Part shown: positions 43,500 to 52,429 of the stretch, one piece after another | Layout of the letters: every line of letters begins with the position of its first letter | How positions within the stretch are numbered: position 1 is the stretch's first letter | Assembly (NCBI RefSeq): GCF_000423125.1 | Contig: NZ_AUHJ01000001.1 | Coordinates: forward strand, 62,001 to 126,000 | Length of the DNA: 64,000 bases | From: Haliea salexigens DSM 19537 | Lineage (GTDB): Bacteria > Pseudomonadota > Gammaproteobacteria > Pseudomonadales > Halieaceae | Direction of reading: 5' to 3' | The notes under the pieces: generated by a model | Told to the model about the DNA's origin: nothing | What the model saw: the letters and a program-made list of their open reading frames with translations, nothing else | Databases searched by the model: none | Translations under genes and position numbers: made by a program

Positions 43500-44276
43500 T
43501 CAGCCGCGTTCCAACTCCAGCAGCGTGGTTTGCTCATAGCCCTCAATCCACACCCGACCGGCGGTCTCCATGTGCGCATGCCAGTGGGACTCGGCCTCCG
43601 CTGCCGCGCCGTTTTCGATGTGCGCCAACAATGTTTCGTAAGAGCGGATCCCGCGGGCCGAATCCCTCATTACCGTGCTTTTGGCAGCTTCCCGGTGTGA
43701 GCGGGACACCACCGCCGCCTGGTGCTGCAGAATGATATGGTAGAGCGCGTCAAACAGGTGCAGCAGGGGCCTGTTGCCCGAGGCCACAACCATGGTGCGG
43801 TGAAAGTCGGTCACCGCCCGGGAAAAAGCATCGGGGTCACCCACCGCCTCGCGCGCGATTCCGATACAGGCCCGCAGGGACTTGATGGCATCCGGTTTGC
43901 GCTGCTCCGCAACCAGTCGCGCCAGCGCAGGCTCAAAGGCACTGCGCGCCTGGTAGATTTCAGCGATCGTCGCATTTTCGGCCTGCAGCACCATCAACAG
44001 GTACCGCGACACCAGGCGCGAATCGGGCGCGTGCACCACAGCACCCCCGCGCGCACCTCGATTGATGGTGAGCAGGTTCTCTGACTCCAGAATGCGGTAG
44101 GCTTCGCGGACCGTCGGCCGCGACACCGCGAACCGCTCCACCAGAATTGCCTCGGCCGGCAGCTTGTCACCGTCTTTCAGCTCACCCGAAAGAATCTGTT
44201 CGCGTACTTTCGCTGCCAGCATTTCCGGCGCTTTCAGCACGCGCACCCTGTCGACATCCGCCCTGTCCGTAGCCAC
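43500..44276 (-). CDS. GntR/FadR-family (FCD) transcriptional regulator, last gene of long operon
   Basis: 258 residues. Winged helix at about 15-75 (AAKVREQILSGELKDGDKLP, AEAILVERFAVSRPTVREAY) then an FCD domain with DAFSRAVTDFHRTMVVASGN. The start is GTG with GGAG 6 bases upstream, three bases from the DUF35 stop, so it is the final gene of the operon 52191-43500 and probably autoregulates it. Ligand unknown, likely an acyl-CoA intermediate. Confidence 0.93.
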   Translation of the reverse strand: MATDRADVDRVRVLKAPEMLAAKVREQILSGELKDGDKLPAEAILVERFAVSRPTVREAYRILESENLLTINRGARGGAVVHAPDSRLVSRYLLMVLQAENATIAEIYQARSAFEPALARLVAEQRKPDAIKSLRACIGIAREAVGDPDAFSRAVTDFHRTMVVASGNRPLLHLFDALYHIILQHQAAVVSRSHREAAKSTVMRDSARGIRSYETLLAHIENGAAAEAESHWHAHMETAGRVWIEGYEQTTLLELERG

Positions 44277-44279
44277 ACC

Positions 44280-44711
44280 CTACTCCGCCGTGGGTCGAAA
44301 AATTGGTAGTACCCAGCCGTCGCGAATGGGATTCCAAGCGACCTCCGCCCGCATGCCGATACTGACAGCGGAGGGCTCCACCTCCACCAGGTTGGAAACC
44401 AGACGGATACCTGGAGCGTCATCGAGGTCCATCACTACCGGGACATAATGGAACTCTTCTCCCGTGAAGGGCGAGCGGTTACACAGGGCGAAACTGTAGA
44501 CCGTGCCCTTGCCGGAGATCTCCGTCCACTCCACCTCCTGGCTCTGGCACTGTGGGCAGTAGGGCCGCGGCGGCATACGAAACGTTCCGCAGGCACCACA
44601 TTTGGGTACTTCGAGCCGATGTTCCCTGGCTGCCTCCCAAAACGGTGCCGTGCAGTTATCCATGGTAATGGAGATGTTATCGCCCGGCAGGGCCTGCGCT
44701 ATCACAGTCAT
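44280..44711 (-). CDS. DUF35 zinc-ribbon/OB-fold protein (acyl-CoA-associated)
   Basis: About 143 residues. A rubredoxin-like zinc ribbon has Cys38, Cys41, Cys52 and Cys55 (KCGACG and YCPQCQ), followed by an OB-fold (EVEWTEISGKGTVYSFALCN). Such proteins bind CoA-ester-handling thiolase-fold enzymes; in steroid side-chain breakdown a DUF35 domain pairs with the Ltp2 aldolase. The ATG at 44711 is chosen because GGAG is 9 bases upstream; an ATG at 44717 overlaps the stop of the thiolase-like gene. Coupled to that gene by overlap. Confidence 0.92.
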   Translation of the reverse strand: MTVIAQALPGDNISITMDNCTAPFWEAAREHRLEVPKCGACGTFRMPPRPYCPQCQSQEVEWTEISGKGTVYSFALCNRSPFTGEEFHYVPVVMDLDDAPGIRLVSNLVEVEPSAVSIGMRAEVAWNPIRDGWVLPIFRPTAE

Positions 44712-44713
44712 GT

Positions 44714-45907
44714 TCATTCACTCCTCAAAATGAGACCCGAAACCGGCAGGGACGCTGGACCACCGGTCACCAGCGCCACCTCGGCGCCGTCAACCTGGTT
44801 GACGGCCACACCGCGCAGTTGTTCGACAGCCTCGCGGATATGCGTCATGCCAATAATATAGGCCTCTGACAGTTGCCCCCCGTGGGTATTGACCGGAATT
44901 GATCCGCTGCCGTAGCGAATGGCACCGCTCTCGACAAAGGGCCCACCTTCACCGCGTGCACAGAAACCGTAATCTTCAAGCTGCATCAACACCATTGGCG
45001 TAAAGTGATCATAAATCAGCGCAACATCAATGTCCGCCGGCCCCAGGCCGGCGTCGGCATAAAGGCGATCGGCAATCGGCCTGTTGCCGGCGGACGCAAA
45101 GTACTCGTCGGGCATACCCATCCAGGCAAACGCCCTGCCCCACTCCCGGCGACCGCCATGCGCCGCGGCCCGCACCAGTACAGGCTTGTGCCGCAGGTCC
45201 CGGGCGCGCTCGGTGGAGGTGGTGATCACCGCCACGGCACCATCCGTCTCCAGGCAGAAGTCGAGCCGGCACAGCGGATCGGCAATCATCGGCGCTTCAA
45301 GATACTGCTCCATCGTCAATGGCTCTCGACGAATGGCGGTGGGTCGATTGACCGCGTTGGCGCGGGTGGAAACGGCAATTTCCCCAAACGCTTCACGACG
45401 AGTGCCGTAGAGATGCATGTGCCGCCGGGCCAGGACCGACATCAGGTGACCAGGGCCGACGAGCCCGGATGGCTGCAGGAAGGAGTTGATCGGGTCCGGC
45501 GCTGCTGCCGCAAATACGGTACCCAGGCGCTGCTTCGCTTGCTGCAGGGCCATGATGGTCACAACATACCTGGCACTGCCGGCAACAATGGCCGCGGAAG
45601 CAAGGCCGATAGAGCCGGCAGAGCCGCCGCCGCCACTGGTGAGCGCGGCGGTGAAGCGCACCTCGGGTATGCCCAGCATTTCCATGATATCGGCGGTATC
45701 CATTTTATCGGTGTAACCCGCGCTGGCCCCCGAGTAATAGGCAAAGCCATCTATTTCGCGGACGGATATGCCGGCATCGTCACAGGCCTTGAGCACCGCC
45801 TCGCCGATAAGGTCGTAAATGGTTCGCGGCTCGGATTGGCCACGGTAATAATATTCTGTGGCGCCGACCCCAACGATGGCAGTCTTGTCTGCGTGTTCCC
45901 AAGTCAT
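44714..45907 (-). CDS. Thiolase-fold protein lacking the nucleophilic Cys (Ltp2-like lyase?)
   Basis: 397 residues of the thiolase superfamily, lipid-transfer/SCP-x type. The N-terminus KTAIVGVGATEYYYRG and the GLASAAIVAGSARYVVTIMALQQ helix are typical, but the loop that should hold the nucleophilic Cys reads TSGGGGSAGS at 90-99 with no Cys, and the usual C-terminal GHPxG is replaced by GGQLSEAYIIGM. The YDHFTPMVLMQLEDYGFC block and PVNTHGG are retained. This pattern matches non-thiolytic Ltp2-type retro-aldolases. Start 45907 has GGGAGA 8 bases upstream. It precedes DUF35 in the operon. Confidence 0.88.
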   Translation of the reverse strand: MTWEHADKTAIVGVGATEYYYRGQSEPRTIYDLIGEAVLKACDDAGISVREIDGFAYYSGASAGYTDKMDTADIMEMLGIPEVRFTAALTSGGGGSAGSIGLASAAIVAGSARYVVTIMALQQAKQRLGTVFAAAAPDPINSFLQPSGLVGPGHLMSVLARRHMHLYGTRREAFGEIAVSTRANAVNRPTAIRREPLTMEQYLEAPMIADPLCRLDFCLETDGAVAVITTSTERARDLRHKPVLVRAAAHGGRREWGRAFAWMGMPDEYFASAGNRPIADRLYADAGLGPADIDVALIYDHFTPMVLMQLEDYGFCARGEGGPFVESGAIRYGSGSIPVNTHGGQLSEAYIIGMTHIREAVEQLRGVAVNQVDGAEVALVTGGPASLPVSGLILRSE

Positions 45908-45951
45908 GTTGCTGTCTCCCTGCTGATCCGCACACCGGATCCAGTGGTTTG

Positions 45952-47502
45952 CTAGCGGCTGCGGGTACTGCCGCCAGGGTAATTGCCACCGCCGTGATCG
46001 GCGTCGAGTTGGTCGTAATCGACCATTCCGCTGGCCTGACGCGGCAGCGTCTCGACGAACAGCACCTTGCCGGGCTTCTTGTAGGACGCCAGGTGCGCCC
46101 GGCAATGCTGCACGATATCAGCCTCGCTCACGGCATGACCGGGCGCCCTGACCACAACCGCGGCCACTGTCTGGATCCACTTCGGGTCAGGCACCCCGAT
46201 GATGGCAACCTGCGCCACGCCATCCATGCGCTGGATGACCTGCTCCACCTCTGCCGGATAGACATTCTCCACCCCACTCTTGATCATCCGCTGCCTGGGG
46301 CCGATGAACACCAGTGAGCCGTCCGGCTCGCGGCGACCGAGATCATTGGTTCGGTGCCAGCCGTTGAGCAAGCGCTGCTCCGGCTCGGCGTGACGCCGAT
46401 AATATCCCGCCATCACCGAGGGTCCTCGCACCAGGATTTCACCCACTTCACCGGGCGCTACTTCCTCGCCCTCCTCATCGACTATCCTGACGAGCGCGAG
46501 CGGCGACGGCCGGCCATGGTTACCGCTCATCTGCGCCGCAAAGGCGGTGAAAGTAATCAGGCCCATGGTCTCGGACTGGCCGTAGCCACCCACACGCCGG
46601 TGCCAGAGACTGGTGCCCGAACTGGTCATCGCATTCCAGGCTGGTGAGCCCGGAAAGCCCTTCAGGCACGCAAGATCCCAGGTTCCGTCGCTGTTGAGTG
46701 CAACCATCTCCTCCTGGGTGGAGTGCACCAGATAGGCACCCGTACAGCGCTCCCGATGGATAATCTCAAGCAACTCCTGCGCGACTACCCGGCGAACAAA
46801 GATATTGGTGCCACCAAAGAGAAACGTAGGCCAGGTCGACATCCAGTTGCCAATGTGGAACATGGGGCCGGAATTGAGGAAGATATAATCACTGTCGATT
46901 TCCTGCAGCAGGCCAAACAGGGTTCCCTGATGAATGATGGCCTGATGTGTCATCAGGGCACCACGGGGCTTGCCACTAAACGCAGCAGTGTAGATGGCCA
47001 TCAGGGGCGTAGCCCCGGTGACCTGCACCCGGGGTAGCTCTACTGTTCCCGCTTTCAAGAACGCTTCGTACTCGCAATCACCTTCGGCATCAATACAGCA
47101 CCAGATTGCTTCCACCGCACTGTCACTGCGCTCACGCGCCGCCTCGACGGTCGCGCCTATTTCCTCACGTTGCCAGAACACCACCCGGGGACCAAAGTCA
47201 TCCAGGATGTGTAGCAACTCGTCCTCCGAGAGGCGCCAGTTGGCCGGGCACACAATCGCGCCCAGGCGCGCGCAGGCCAGCACAAGCTCCAGCAGACGGT
47301 CGCTGTTCTGCCCCATCCATAGTACGGGCTCGCTGGCACTGACACCGCGCTGTGCGAGAGCTGAAGCCAAGCGGGCGGTGCGCTGCTCCAGTTCACGGTA
47401 GGTCTGGCGTCTCTGCCCGCAAACAGTGGCGACTTGCAGCGGATAGCTGGCGGCGTGGGATACCACAATATCGCCCAGCGTGATATCGAACGTGCTGTCC
47501 AT
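45952..47502 (-). CDS. Acyl-CoA synthetase (AMP-binding) with an altered catalytic C-terminus
   Basis: 516 residues, ANL superfamily. The adenylation motifs are atypical: the P-loop reads YTAAFSGKPRGALMTH where YTSGTTGxPKG is usual, and the lysine motif near the C-terminus reads PRQASGMVDYDQ, with Met where the adenylating Lys should be. The remaining motifs are kept (YGQSE, TNDLGRREPDG, IKSGVENVYPAEVE). A similar C-terminal ending in HGGG/PGG occurs in some actinobacterial CoA ligases. Activity and substrate are therefore open. ATG 47502 has AAGGAG upstream. It sits between the thiolase-like gene and the acyl-CoA dehydrogenases. Confidence 0.9.
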   Translation of the reverse strand: MDSTFDITLGDIVVSHAASYPLQVATVCGQRRQTYRELEQRTARLASALAQRGVSASEPVLWMGQNSDRLLELVLACARLGAIVCPANWRLSEDELLHILDDFGPRVVFWQREEIGATVEAARERSDSAVEAIWCCIDAEGDCEYEAFLKAGTVELPRVQVTGATPLMAIYTAAFSGKPRGALMTHQAIIHQGTLFGLLQEIDSDYIFLNSGPMFHIGNWMSTWPTFLFGGTNIFVRRVVAQELLEIIHRERCTGAYLVHSTQEEMVALNSDGTWDLACLKGFPGSPAWNAMTSSGTSLWHRRVGGYGQSETMGLITFTAFAAQMSGNHGRPSPLALVRIVDEEGEEVAPGEVGEILVRGPSVMAGYYRRHAEPEQRLLNGWHRTNDLGRREPDGSLVFIGPRQRMIKSGVENVYPAEVEQVIQRMDGVAQVAIIGVPDPKWIQTVAAVVVRAPGHAVSEADIVQHCRAHLASYKKPGKVLFVETLPRQASGMVDYDQLDADHGGGNYPGGSTRSR

Positions 47503-47525
47503 GGTCTGGTTCTCCTTGGCGGGCC

Positions 47526-48731
47526 TCAGCGGCCAACGGGCAGTTGGGAAAACGGTACGCCCTTGTCGGCGCGTATTTCTCCCGGCAAACCCAGCTCTCT
47601 TTCGGCAATCTGGTTTTTCAGGATCTCGTCGGCACCACCGGCGATGCGCAGGGCAGCGGCCCATTGGTAACCGTACTGAAACCGGGTCACCCGGTGATCC
47701 TCAGTGGCAAGGAACGCGGCTTCCAGACCGAGCATATCCAGCCCCATGGCACTGCCGTCCTGCAGTACATTGGCAAACACCAGCTTGCTGATTACGGACA
47801 TGGGGCCTAGCTGCTCTCCCCGTGACAGGGCGGTAAGCTGGCGGGCCTGGAAATACTTGAGGCCCTGCTCGCGCGCATACAGGGCAGCCAGTTCACGCTG
47901 GTTCTTCTCCGCAAGACCGCGCTCCCGCGCCAAGCGCACAAGGCTGGAGACGTCCGGCAGCAGCAGTGATTCGCCGGTCGAATTCGCTCGCTCATTCATC
48001 AGGGTGGTCATTGCCACGCCCCAGCCGGCCCCGACCTCGCCGAGACGGCAGCGGTCGGGAATTCTTACATCGGTGAGGAACACTTCGTTGAACTCCGACT
48101 CGCCACTGATCGAGCGTATCGGTCGCACATCAATACCAGGAGTACGCATATCCAGCAGGAAGAAAGTCAGGCCCTTGTGCTTGACCTGCTCCGGATCAGT
48201 GCGTGCCAGCAGTATGCCCCAGTCTGCCGTGTGGGCCCAGGACGTCCAGACCTTCTGGCCGTTGACAACCCAGTCGTCACCATCGCGCTGGGCACGGGTG
48301 CGCACCGCAGCCAGGTCTGAACCCGCAGCCGGTTCCGAAAACAGCTGGCACCAGAGTATGTCGCCCATCAGGGTAGGGTGCGCAAACTGCTCGATCTGTT
48401 CCGGCGTGCCGTGGGCGCGAATAGTCGGCACCGCCAGGCCAACACCAATACCGACAAATGGTCCCACCGGTACGTGGTAGCGGTTCTCCTCCTCGGCAAA
48501 GATGACTTCCTCGATGGGCGTGGCACCTCGACCACCCGCCTCTGTTGGCCAGCTGATCGCCGCATAACCTCCACGGGCCTTGATCTTCTGCCACTCCCGG
48601 CCCATCTCCGCAATACGGATATCGCCCGGCCCCAGTGGCAGGGGCTCCCGATAGGCCTGGGCATTTTCCGCCAGCCAGGTTTTCACTTCCTGGCGAAACG
48701 CAGCCTCTTCAGGGGAATCATTGAAATCCAT
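47526..48731 (-). CDS. Acyl-CoA dehydrogenase, larger subunit (pair 1)
   Basis: 401 residues of the ACAD fold. Seen: the central CQLFSEPAAGSDLAAVRTRA flavin/substrate segment, KVWTSWAHTADWGILLART, and the C-terminal LRIAGGADEILKNQIAERELG. The usual EGTxEI segment reads GGADEI, so the canonical catalytic Glu is absent at that position, as in the larger subunits of alpha2-beta2 steroid-type dehydrogenases. It introduces a double bond in an acyl-CoA with FAD. ATG 48731 (GGAGAG) lies 26 bases after the gene for the small partner. Confidence 0.93.
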   Translation of the reverse strand: MDFNDSPEEAAFRQEVKTWLAENAQAYREPLPLGPGDIRIAEMGREWQKIKARGGYAAISWPTEAGGRGATPIEEVIFAEEENRYHVPVGPFVGIGVGLAVPTIRAHGTPEQIEQFAHPTLMGDILWCQLFSEPAAGSDLAAVRTRAQRDGDDWVVNGQKVWTSWAHTADWGILLARTDPEQVKHKGLTFFLLDMRTPGIDVRPIRSISGESEFNEVFLTDVRIPDRCRLGEVGAGWGVAMTTLMNERANSTGESLLLPDVSSLVRLARERGLAEKNQRELAALYAREQGLKYFQARQLTALSRGEQLGPMSVISKLVFANVLQDGSAMGLDMLGLEAAFLATEDHRVTRFQYGYQWAAALRIAGGADEILKNQIAERELGLPGEIRADKGVPFSQLPVGR

Positions 48732-48757
48732 GTTGCTCTCCGCTGTCGCGTAACGAC

Positions 48758-49843
48758 TTATCGAATTGATTCCAGCAGCTCGGCCGCCCATTGGTCAGGG
48801 CCACCCACTGCCACGGCCAACAAGCGTGCACGCTGGTAGTAGAAATGGCAGTTGGCTTCCCAGGTGTAGCCAATGCCTCCATGAACCTGGAGGTTTTCCT
48901 CCGCGGCCAGGGTGAACGTCTCGGTACCGCTGATGCGCGCGAGCGCTGCAGCTCTGGGCAGCTCCGGGGAGTCGGTGTAGAGTGCCCAGGCCCCGTAGTA
49001 GGCGTTGGAGCGCGCCAGTTCGATCGCTACCCGCACGTCCGCCAGTTTGTGTTTGATGGCCTGGTAGCCACCGATCTGGCGCCCAAAGGTGTAGCGCTCC
49101 AGGGAGTAGTCCCGGGCCATGGTACAGGCACTGTCGGCGCCGCCGAGCTGTTCAAACGCGAGCAGCACCGCACTGCGCAGGCGCAGCTTATGGTTCAGCG
49201 CGACGACCAGTTCACCTCGCGCCAGCACCGTAGTCAATGCCTTGTCAAAGTGGGCAGCGCCCCAGGCAGAGACACTGTCCAGGACCTGCGCTGCAAGCCG
49301 TTCCCGCTGCACACCCGGCTGGTCAAGTTCTACTGACAGCAACACCGCCGTCCCGTCCGTTTCGCTCGCCGTCACCAGCAGCACATCGGCGCAATGCAAC
49401 CAGGCCACCGGTGCCAGCGCACCGTCGAGGCAACTGTTGCCGCCGAGCTCAAGACTGTGGCCCTGGTCAGGATTGGCCACGGCGACGGTACAAGTGCCGG
49501 CTGCGATGCGCGCGAGGAGCGAATCCGCCACCTCACCACCGGCCTGCTCCAGTAGCGGGACCGCCTGACAAACTGTGCTGAAGAAAGGCACCGGCGCCAG
49601 CACCCGGCCAATCTCCTCGCTAAGAAGGCACAGTTCAAGCACCCCCAGCCCCAGCCCGCCGGCAGCTTCCGGGACCGACAGGCCCGGCCAGCCGAGCTCC
49701 ACCATCTGCTGCCACAGCGCCCGATCATAGTCCTCACCGGACGCGACAAACTCGCGCAGACGGTCAAAGGTACAGGTCTCACCCAGAAACTGGCGAGCAT
49801 GATCCGCCAGCATTTTCTGGTCGTCGGAAAAATCAAAATTCAT
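48758..49843 (-). CDS. Acyl-CoA dehydrogenase, smaller subunit (pair 1)
   Basis: 361 residues. A shorter ACAD with a degenerate central domain and an intact C-terminal helical domain: FEQLGGADSACTMARDYSLE, RYTFGRQIGGYQAIKHKLAD and VHGGIGYTWEANCHFYYQRA. It is short for a canonical ACAD, as in FadE-type heteromers where the small subunit lacks part of the FAD site. Located directly ahead of the larger subunit gene (26-base gap); they probably form an alpha2-beta2 enzyme. The substrate is likely a branched or ring-bearing acyl-CoA. Confidence 0.93.
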   Translation of the reverse strand: MNFDFSDDQKMLADHARQFLGETCTFDRLREFVASGEDYDRALWQQMVELGWPGLSVPEAAGGLGLGVLELCLLSEEIGRVLAPVPFFSTVCQAVPLLEQAGGEVADSLLARIAAGTCTVAVANPDQGHSLELGGNSCLDGALAPVAWLHCADVLLVTASETDGTAVLLSVELDQPGVQRERLAAQVLDSVSAWGAAHFDKALTTVLARGELVVALNHKLRLRSAVLLAFEQLGGADSACTMARDYSLERYTFGRQIGGYQAIKHKLADVRVAIELARSNAYYGAWALYTDSPELPRAAALARISGTETFTLAAEENLQVHGGIGYTWEANCHFYYQRARLLAVAVGGPDQWAAELLESIR

Positions 49844-49880
49844 CGGGCTGTCCCTCTGCTGTTCATGGTCGCGCCTCCGC

Positions 49881-51083
49881 TCAAAGCTGGTTGAACGGCA
49901 CGCCCTTGTCCGGGCGATGATCCTGCGGCAGACGCAGCACCTTCTCCGCGATCGTGTTCCTGAGGATCTCGTCGGTACCGCCGGCTATGCGAATGGGTGG
50001 CGCTTCGATCCAGGCATTCACGGGATCGTTGCTCTGGGCAGCACTGCTGTCATAGAGCAGTGCATCCGGGCCCATGAGATCCATGGCCGCGGCCCCCAGC
50101 AACAGGCGGCGCTTGGCAATCAACAGCTTACGGATCGCACCTTCCGGACCCGGCTCGTGACCGGCCGCAATGGCTTCCATAGCACGCCGGTGAATGGATC
50201 GCAGCCCCTGGCGTTCTACCAATGTGTCCGCCAGCAATCGTCGCACCTCACCGTCCTCGAGGGCCGGGCGACTGCCGATCCGGGCACGGGCGGCAATATC
50301 GATGAACCGCTCTGCGCTGATACCACCGCAGGCCTCGTCAGACACCGCGTAGCGCTCGACCATCAGGGTCTCGATCGCCACCTTGAAACCACCGCCGACT
50401 TCGCCCATCCGCTGGCTGTCAGGCACATAGACATTGTTGAAGAAGACTTCATTGATCTCGCTCTCACCCGCCAGTTTGCGGATGGTGCGCACCTCGACGC
50501 CCTCACTCTTCATATCGAGGTAGAAGTAAGTCAGGCCCGCATGTTTGGGCACCGTGGGATCGGAGCGGGTCACGATAATGCCCCAGTCCGAATACTGAGC
50601 CCAACTGGTCCAGAGTTTCTGGCCGTTGAGGCGCCAGCCATCACCGTCGCGGGTCGCTTTCAGGGTCAGCGCCGCCAGGTCGGACCCCGCCGCTGGCTCA
50701 GAGAACAGCTGGCACCAGATGTGCTCGCCTCGAATAGCCTTGGGCAGCAATTCATCTTTCACTGCTTCGGAACCATACCGCAACAGCATGGGCACAGGCA
50801 TGCCAAGACTGATTCCGAAGTAAGTGTTGGGCAGGTCCCAGGTCTTTTCCTCGGCTTCAAACAGGATCTTCTGCATCTCGGTGCCACCGCCACCGTCATA
50901 TTGCCTGGGCAGGGTAATGCAGGCGTACCCGGCATCGCTCTTGAGCGCCTGCCAGCGCCTGCCCAGCGCCAGGTCTTCATCCATTGTCAGGCCCTGGCGG
51001 GCCTTGCCGCTGTAGTCCGGGGCCTGCTCCTGCAGCCAGTTCCGGGCAGTGGCCAGCCAGTCGTTAAGCTCCTGCGGATTCAT
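49881..51083 (-). CDS. Acyl-CoA dehydrogenase, larger subunit (pair 2)
   Basis: 400 residues. Seen: CQLFSEPAAGSDLAALTLKA, KLWTSWAQYSDWGIIVTRSD and RIAGGTDEILRNTIAEKVLR; as in pair 1 the EGT motif reads GGT. The N-terminal domain starts NPQELNDWLATARNWLQEQ and contains ALGRRWQALKSDAGY. The ATG has GAGGGG 8 bases upstream and the stop of the small partner ends one base before the ATG, so the pair is tightly coupled. Role as for pair 1 on a different chain length or position is inferred. Confidence 0.93.
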   Translation of the reverse strand: MNPQELNDWLATARNWLQEQAPDYSGKARQGLTMDEDLALGRRWQALKSDAGYACITLPRQYDGGGGTEMQKILFEAEEKTWDLPNTYFGISLGMPVPMLLRYGSEAVKDELLPKAIRGEHIWCQLFSEPAAGSDLAALTLKATRDGDGWRLNGQKLWTSWAQYSDWGIIVTRSDPTVPKHAGLTYFYLDMKSEGVEVRTIRKLAGESEINEVFFNNVYVPDSQRMGEVGGGFKVAIETLMVERYAVSDEACGGISAERFIDIAARARIGSRPALEDGEVRRLLADTLVERQGLRSIHRRAMEAIAAGHEPGPEGAIRKLLIAKRRLLLGAAAMDLMGPDALLYDSSAAQSNDPVNAWIEAPPIRIAGGTDEILRNTIAEKVLRLPQDHRPDKGVPFNQL

Positions 51084-51084
51084 C

Positions 51085-52191
51085 TCAGTACCCCTCTGTC
51101 AACATGGCGGCATTGTCGACCAGTAGTTCCCGCCAGTACGGCAGACTCCCCCACTCCAGAGCCAGACTGCGCGAGCGGCGAAAGTAAAAGTGCTCGGTGG
51201 ACTCCCAGGTCACGCCGATACCGCCATGAAACTGTATGTTCTCTCTCGCCGCGTGCTCGTAGGCCGCTGTGGCACCAATGCGGGCGGCAGCGGCGAAGGC
51301 CGGCAATTGCGGACTGGCATTTTCCAGTTTTGCCAGCGCATCAATCGCACAGCCTCGTGCAACTTCCAGATCCGCGTAAATGTCCGCCAAACCGTGCTTG
51401 ATCGCCTGAAAGGCGCCAATCGGCTGGGCAAAAACACGCCGCTCACGCGCATAATCACAGGCGTCGTGCAAACAGGTCTCCATGCCCCCGATCTGTTCGA
51501 AGGCCGTGATCACCGCGGCGGCGGCGGCTAGTCGTCGGGCCGCCGCTACCGGATCCTTGATTGAGAGCACCGAACAGTGGGCGTTCTCGAACGTGAGAAC
51601 GGCCATGGCACGGGCATTGTCGATGACATTCGGGGTGGATCTGGCAACACCTGTCGCGGAGGTTTCCAGCACAACCCAAACCGGTGATCCAGCGCCACTG
51701 TCCCAGGCATAGACAAGGGCGATATCGGCCACAGCAGCAAATGCGACTGCTGTGCTGCTGCCACTCAACAGGCCGTCCGTCAGGGTGGCCAGCGGGCGCT
51801 CCGGCAGGCCGGGCTCACCTGGACCAAACAGACTGACACAGGCAATCGCTGCACCGGCTGCCAGCGCCTCGGAATGGCGGGCCTGATCCGCATCAGCTTG
51901 CACCAACAAGTCCACCGCAAGACAGGTCTGAAGCAGAGGCAGACTGGCGGCACGCGCGCCCAGCAGTTGATGCAATTCCGCAACCGCGGACCAACCAAGA
52001 CCCAGCCCTCCCTGCGCTTCCGCCAGACCCGCACCGGGCCATCCCAGCTCTACTACCTGGTCCCAGAGATCGCGGTCAAACGCACCGGGCTGGTCCAGCA
52101 GCGCTCTCTGACGCTCGGGGGTGGCCGCCTGCTCCAGCAGGCGCCGCCCCTGATCCCGGATCATTACCAGCGCTTCCATATGTTCACTCAT
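51085..52191 (-). CDS. Acyl-CoA dehydrogenase, smaller subunit (pair 2); first gene of operon
   Basis: 368 residues. C-terminal ACAD helices are clear (FEQIGGMETCLHDACDYARE, RRVFAQPIGAFQAIKHGLAD and NIQFHGGIGVTWESTEHFYF), while the middle flavin domain is reduced. AAGGAGAG precedes the ATG. It is the first gene of a minus-strand operon of eight genes ending with the GntR at 43500, and its promoter shares a 238-base region with the divergent enoyl-CoA hydratase, which holds no recognised operator beyond AT-rich patches. Confidence 0.93.
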   Translation of the reverse strand: MSEHMEALVMIRDQGRRLLEQAATPERQRALLDQPGAFDRDLWDQVVELGWPGAGLAEAQGGLGLGWSAVAELHQLLGARAASLPLLQTCLAVDLLVQADADQARHSEALAAGAAIACVSLFGPGEPGLPERPLATLTDGLLSGSSTAVAFAAVADIALVYAWDSGAGSPVWVVLETSATGVARSTPNVIDNARAMAVLTFENAHCSVLSIKDPVAAARRLAAAAAVITAFEQIGGMETCLHDACDYARERRVFAQPIGAFQAIKHGLADIYADLEVARGCAIDALAKLENASPQLPAFAAAARIGATAAYEHAARENIQFHGGIGVTWESTEHFYFRRSRSLALEWGSLPYWRELLVDNAAMLTEGY

Positions 52192-52429
52192 CCAGTTAGC
52201 TCTCCTTCAGTCAGCCAAGGCGCCGTAGCTCGATCGTTAATCCGCATAATAATATAGATGATTAGGATATACATCATTGGCCTGCGAATGCGACTGCCCA
52301 TCTTGCATAACCGCATATACTGGAGAAAAAGCAAAAAAGGCTCATGCTGCGAATCGCATTGCGCGGCACAGATTGCGACAGAAGGTTAAATCATATAGCC
52401 TTTTTTCTTTACCCTCGGAACCTGCTGCC

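Noticed and set aside
49917-51401. A 494-codon plus-strand open frame across two acyl-CoA dehydrogenase genes
   Set aside because: Composition and lack of motifs mark it as the antisense shadow of real genes.
52250-52290. ATGAT ... ATCAT inverted repeat in the divergent region ahead of the acyl-CoA dehydrogenase operon
   Set aside because: Only five-base arms with a ten-base spacer in AT-rich sequence; chance is likely.
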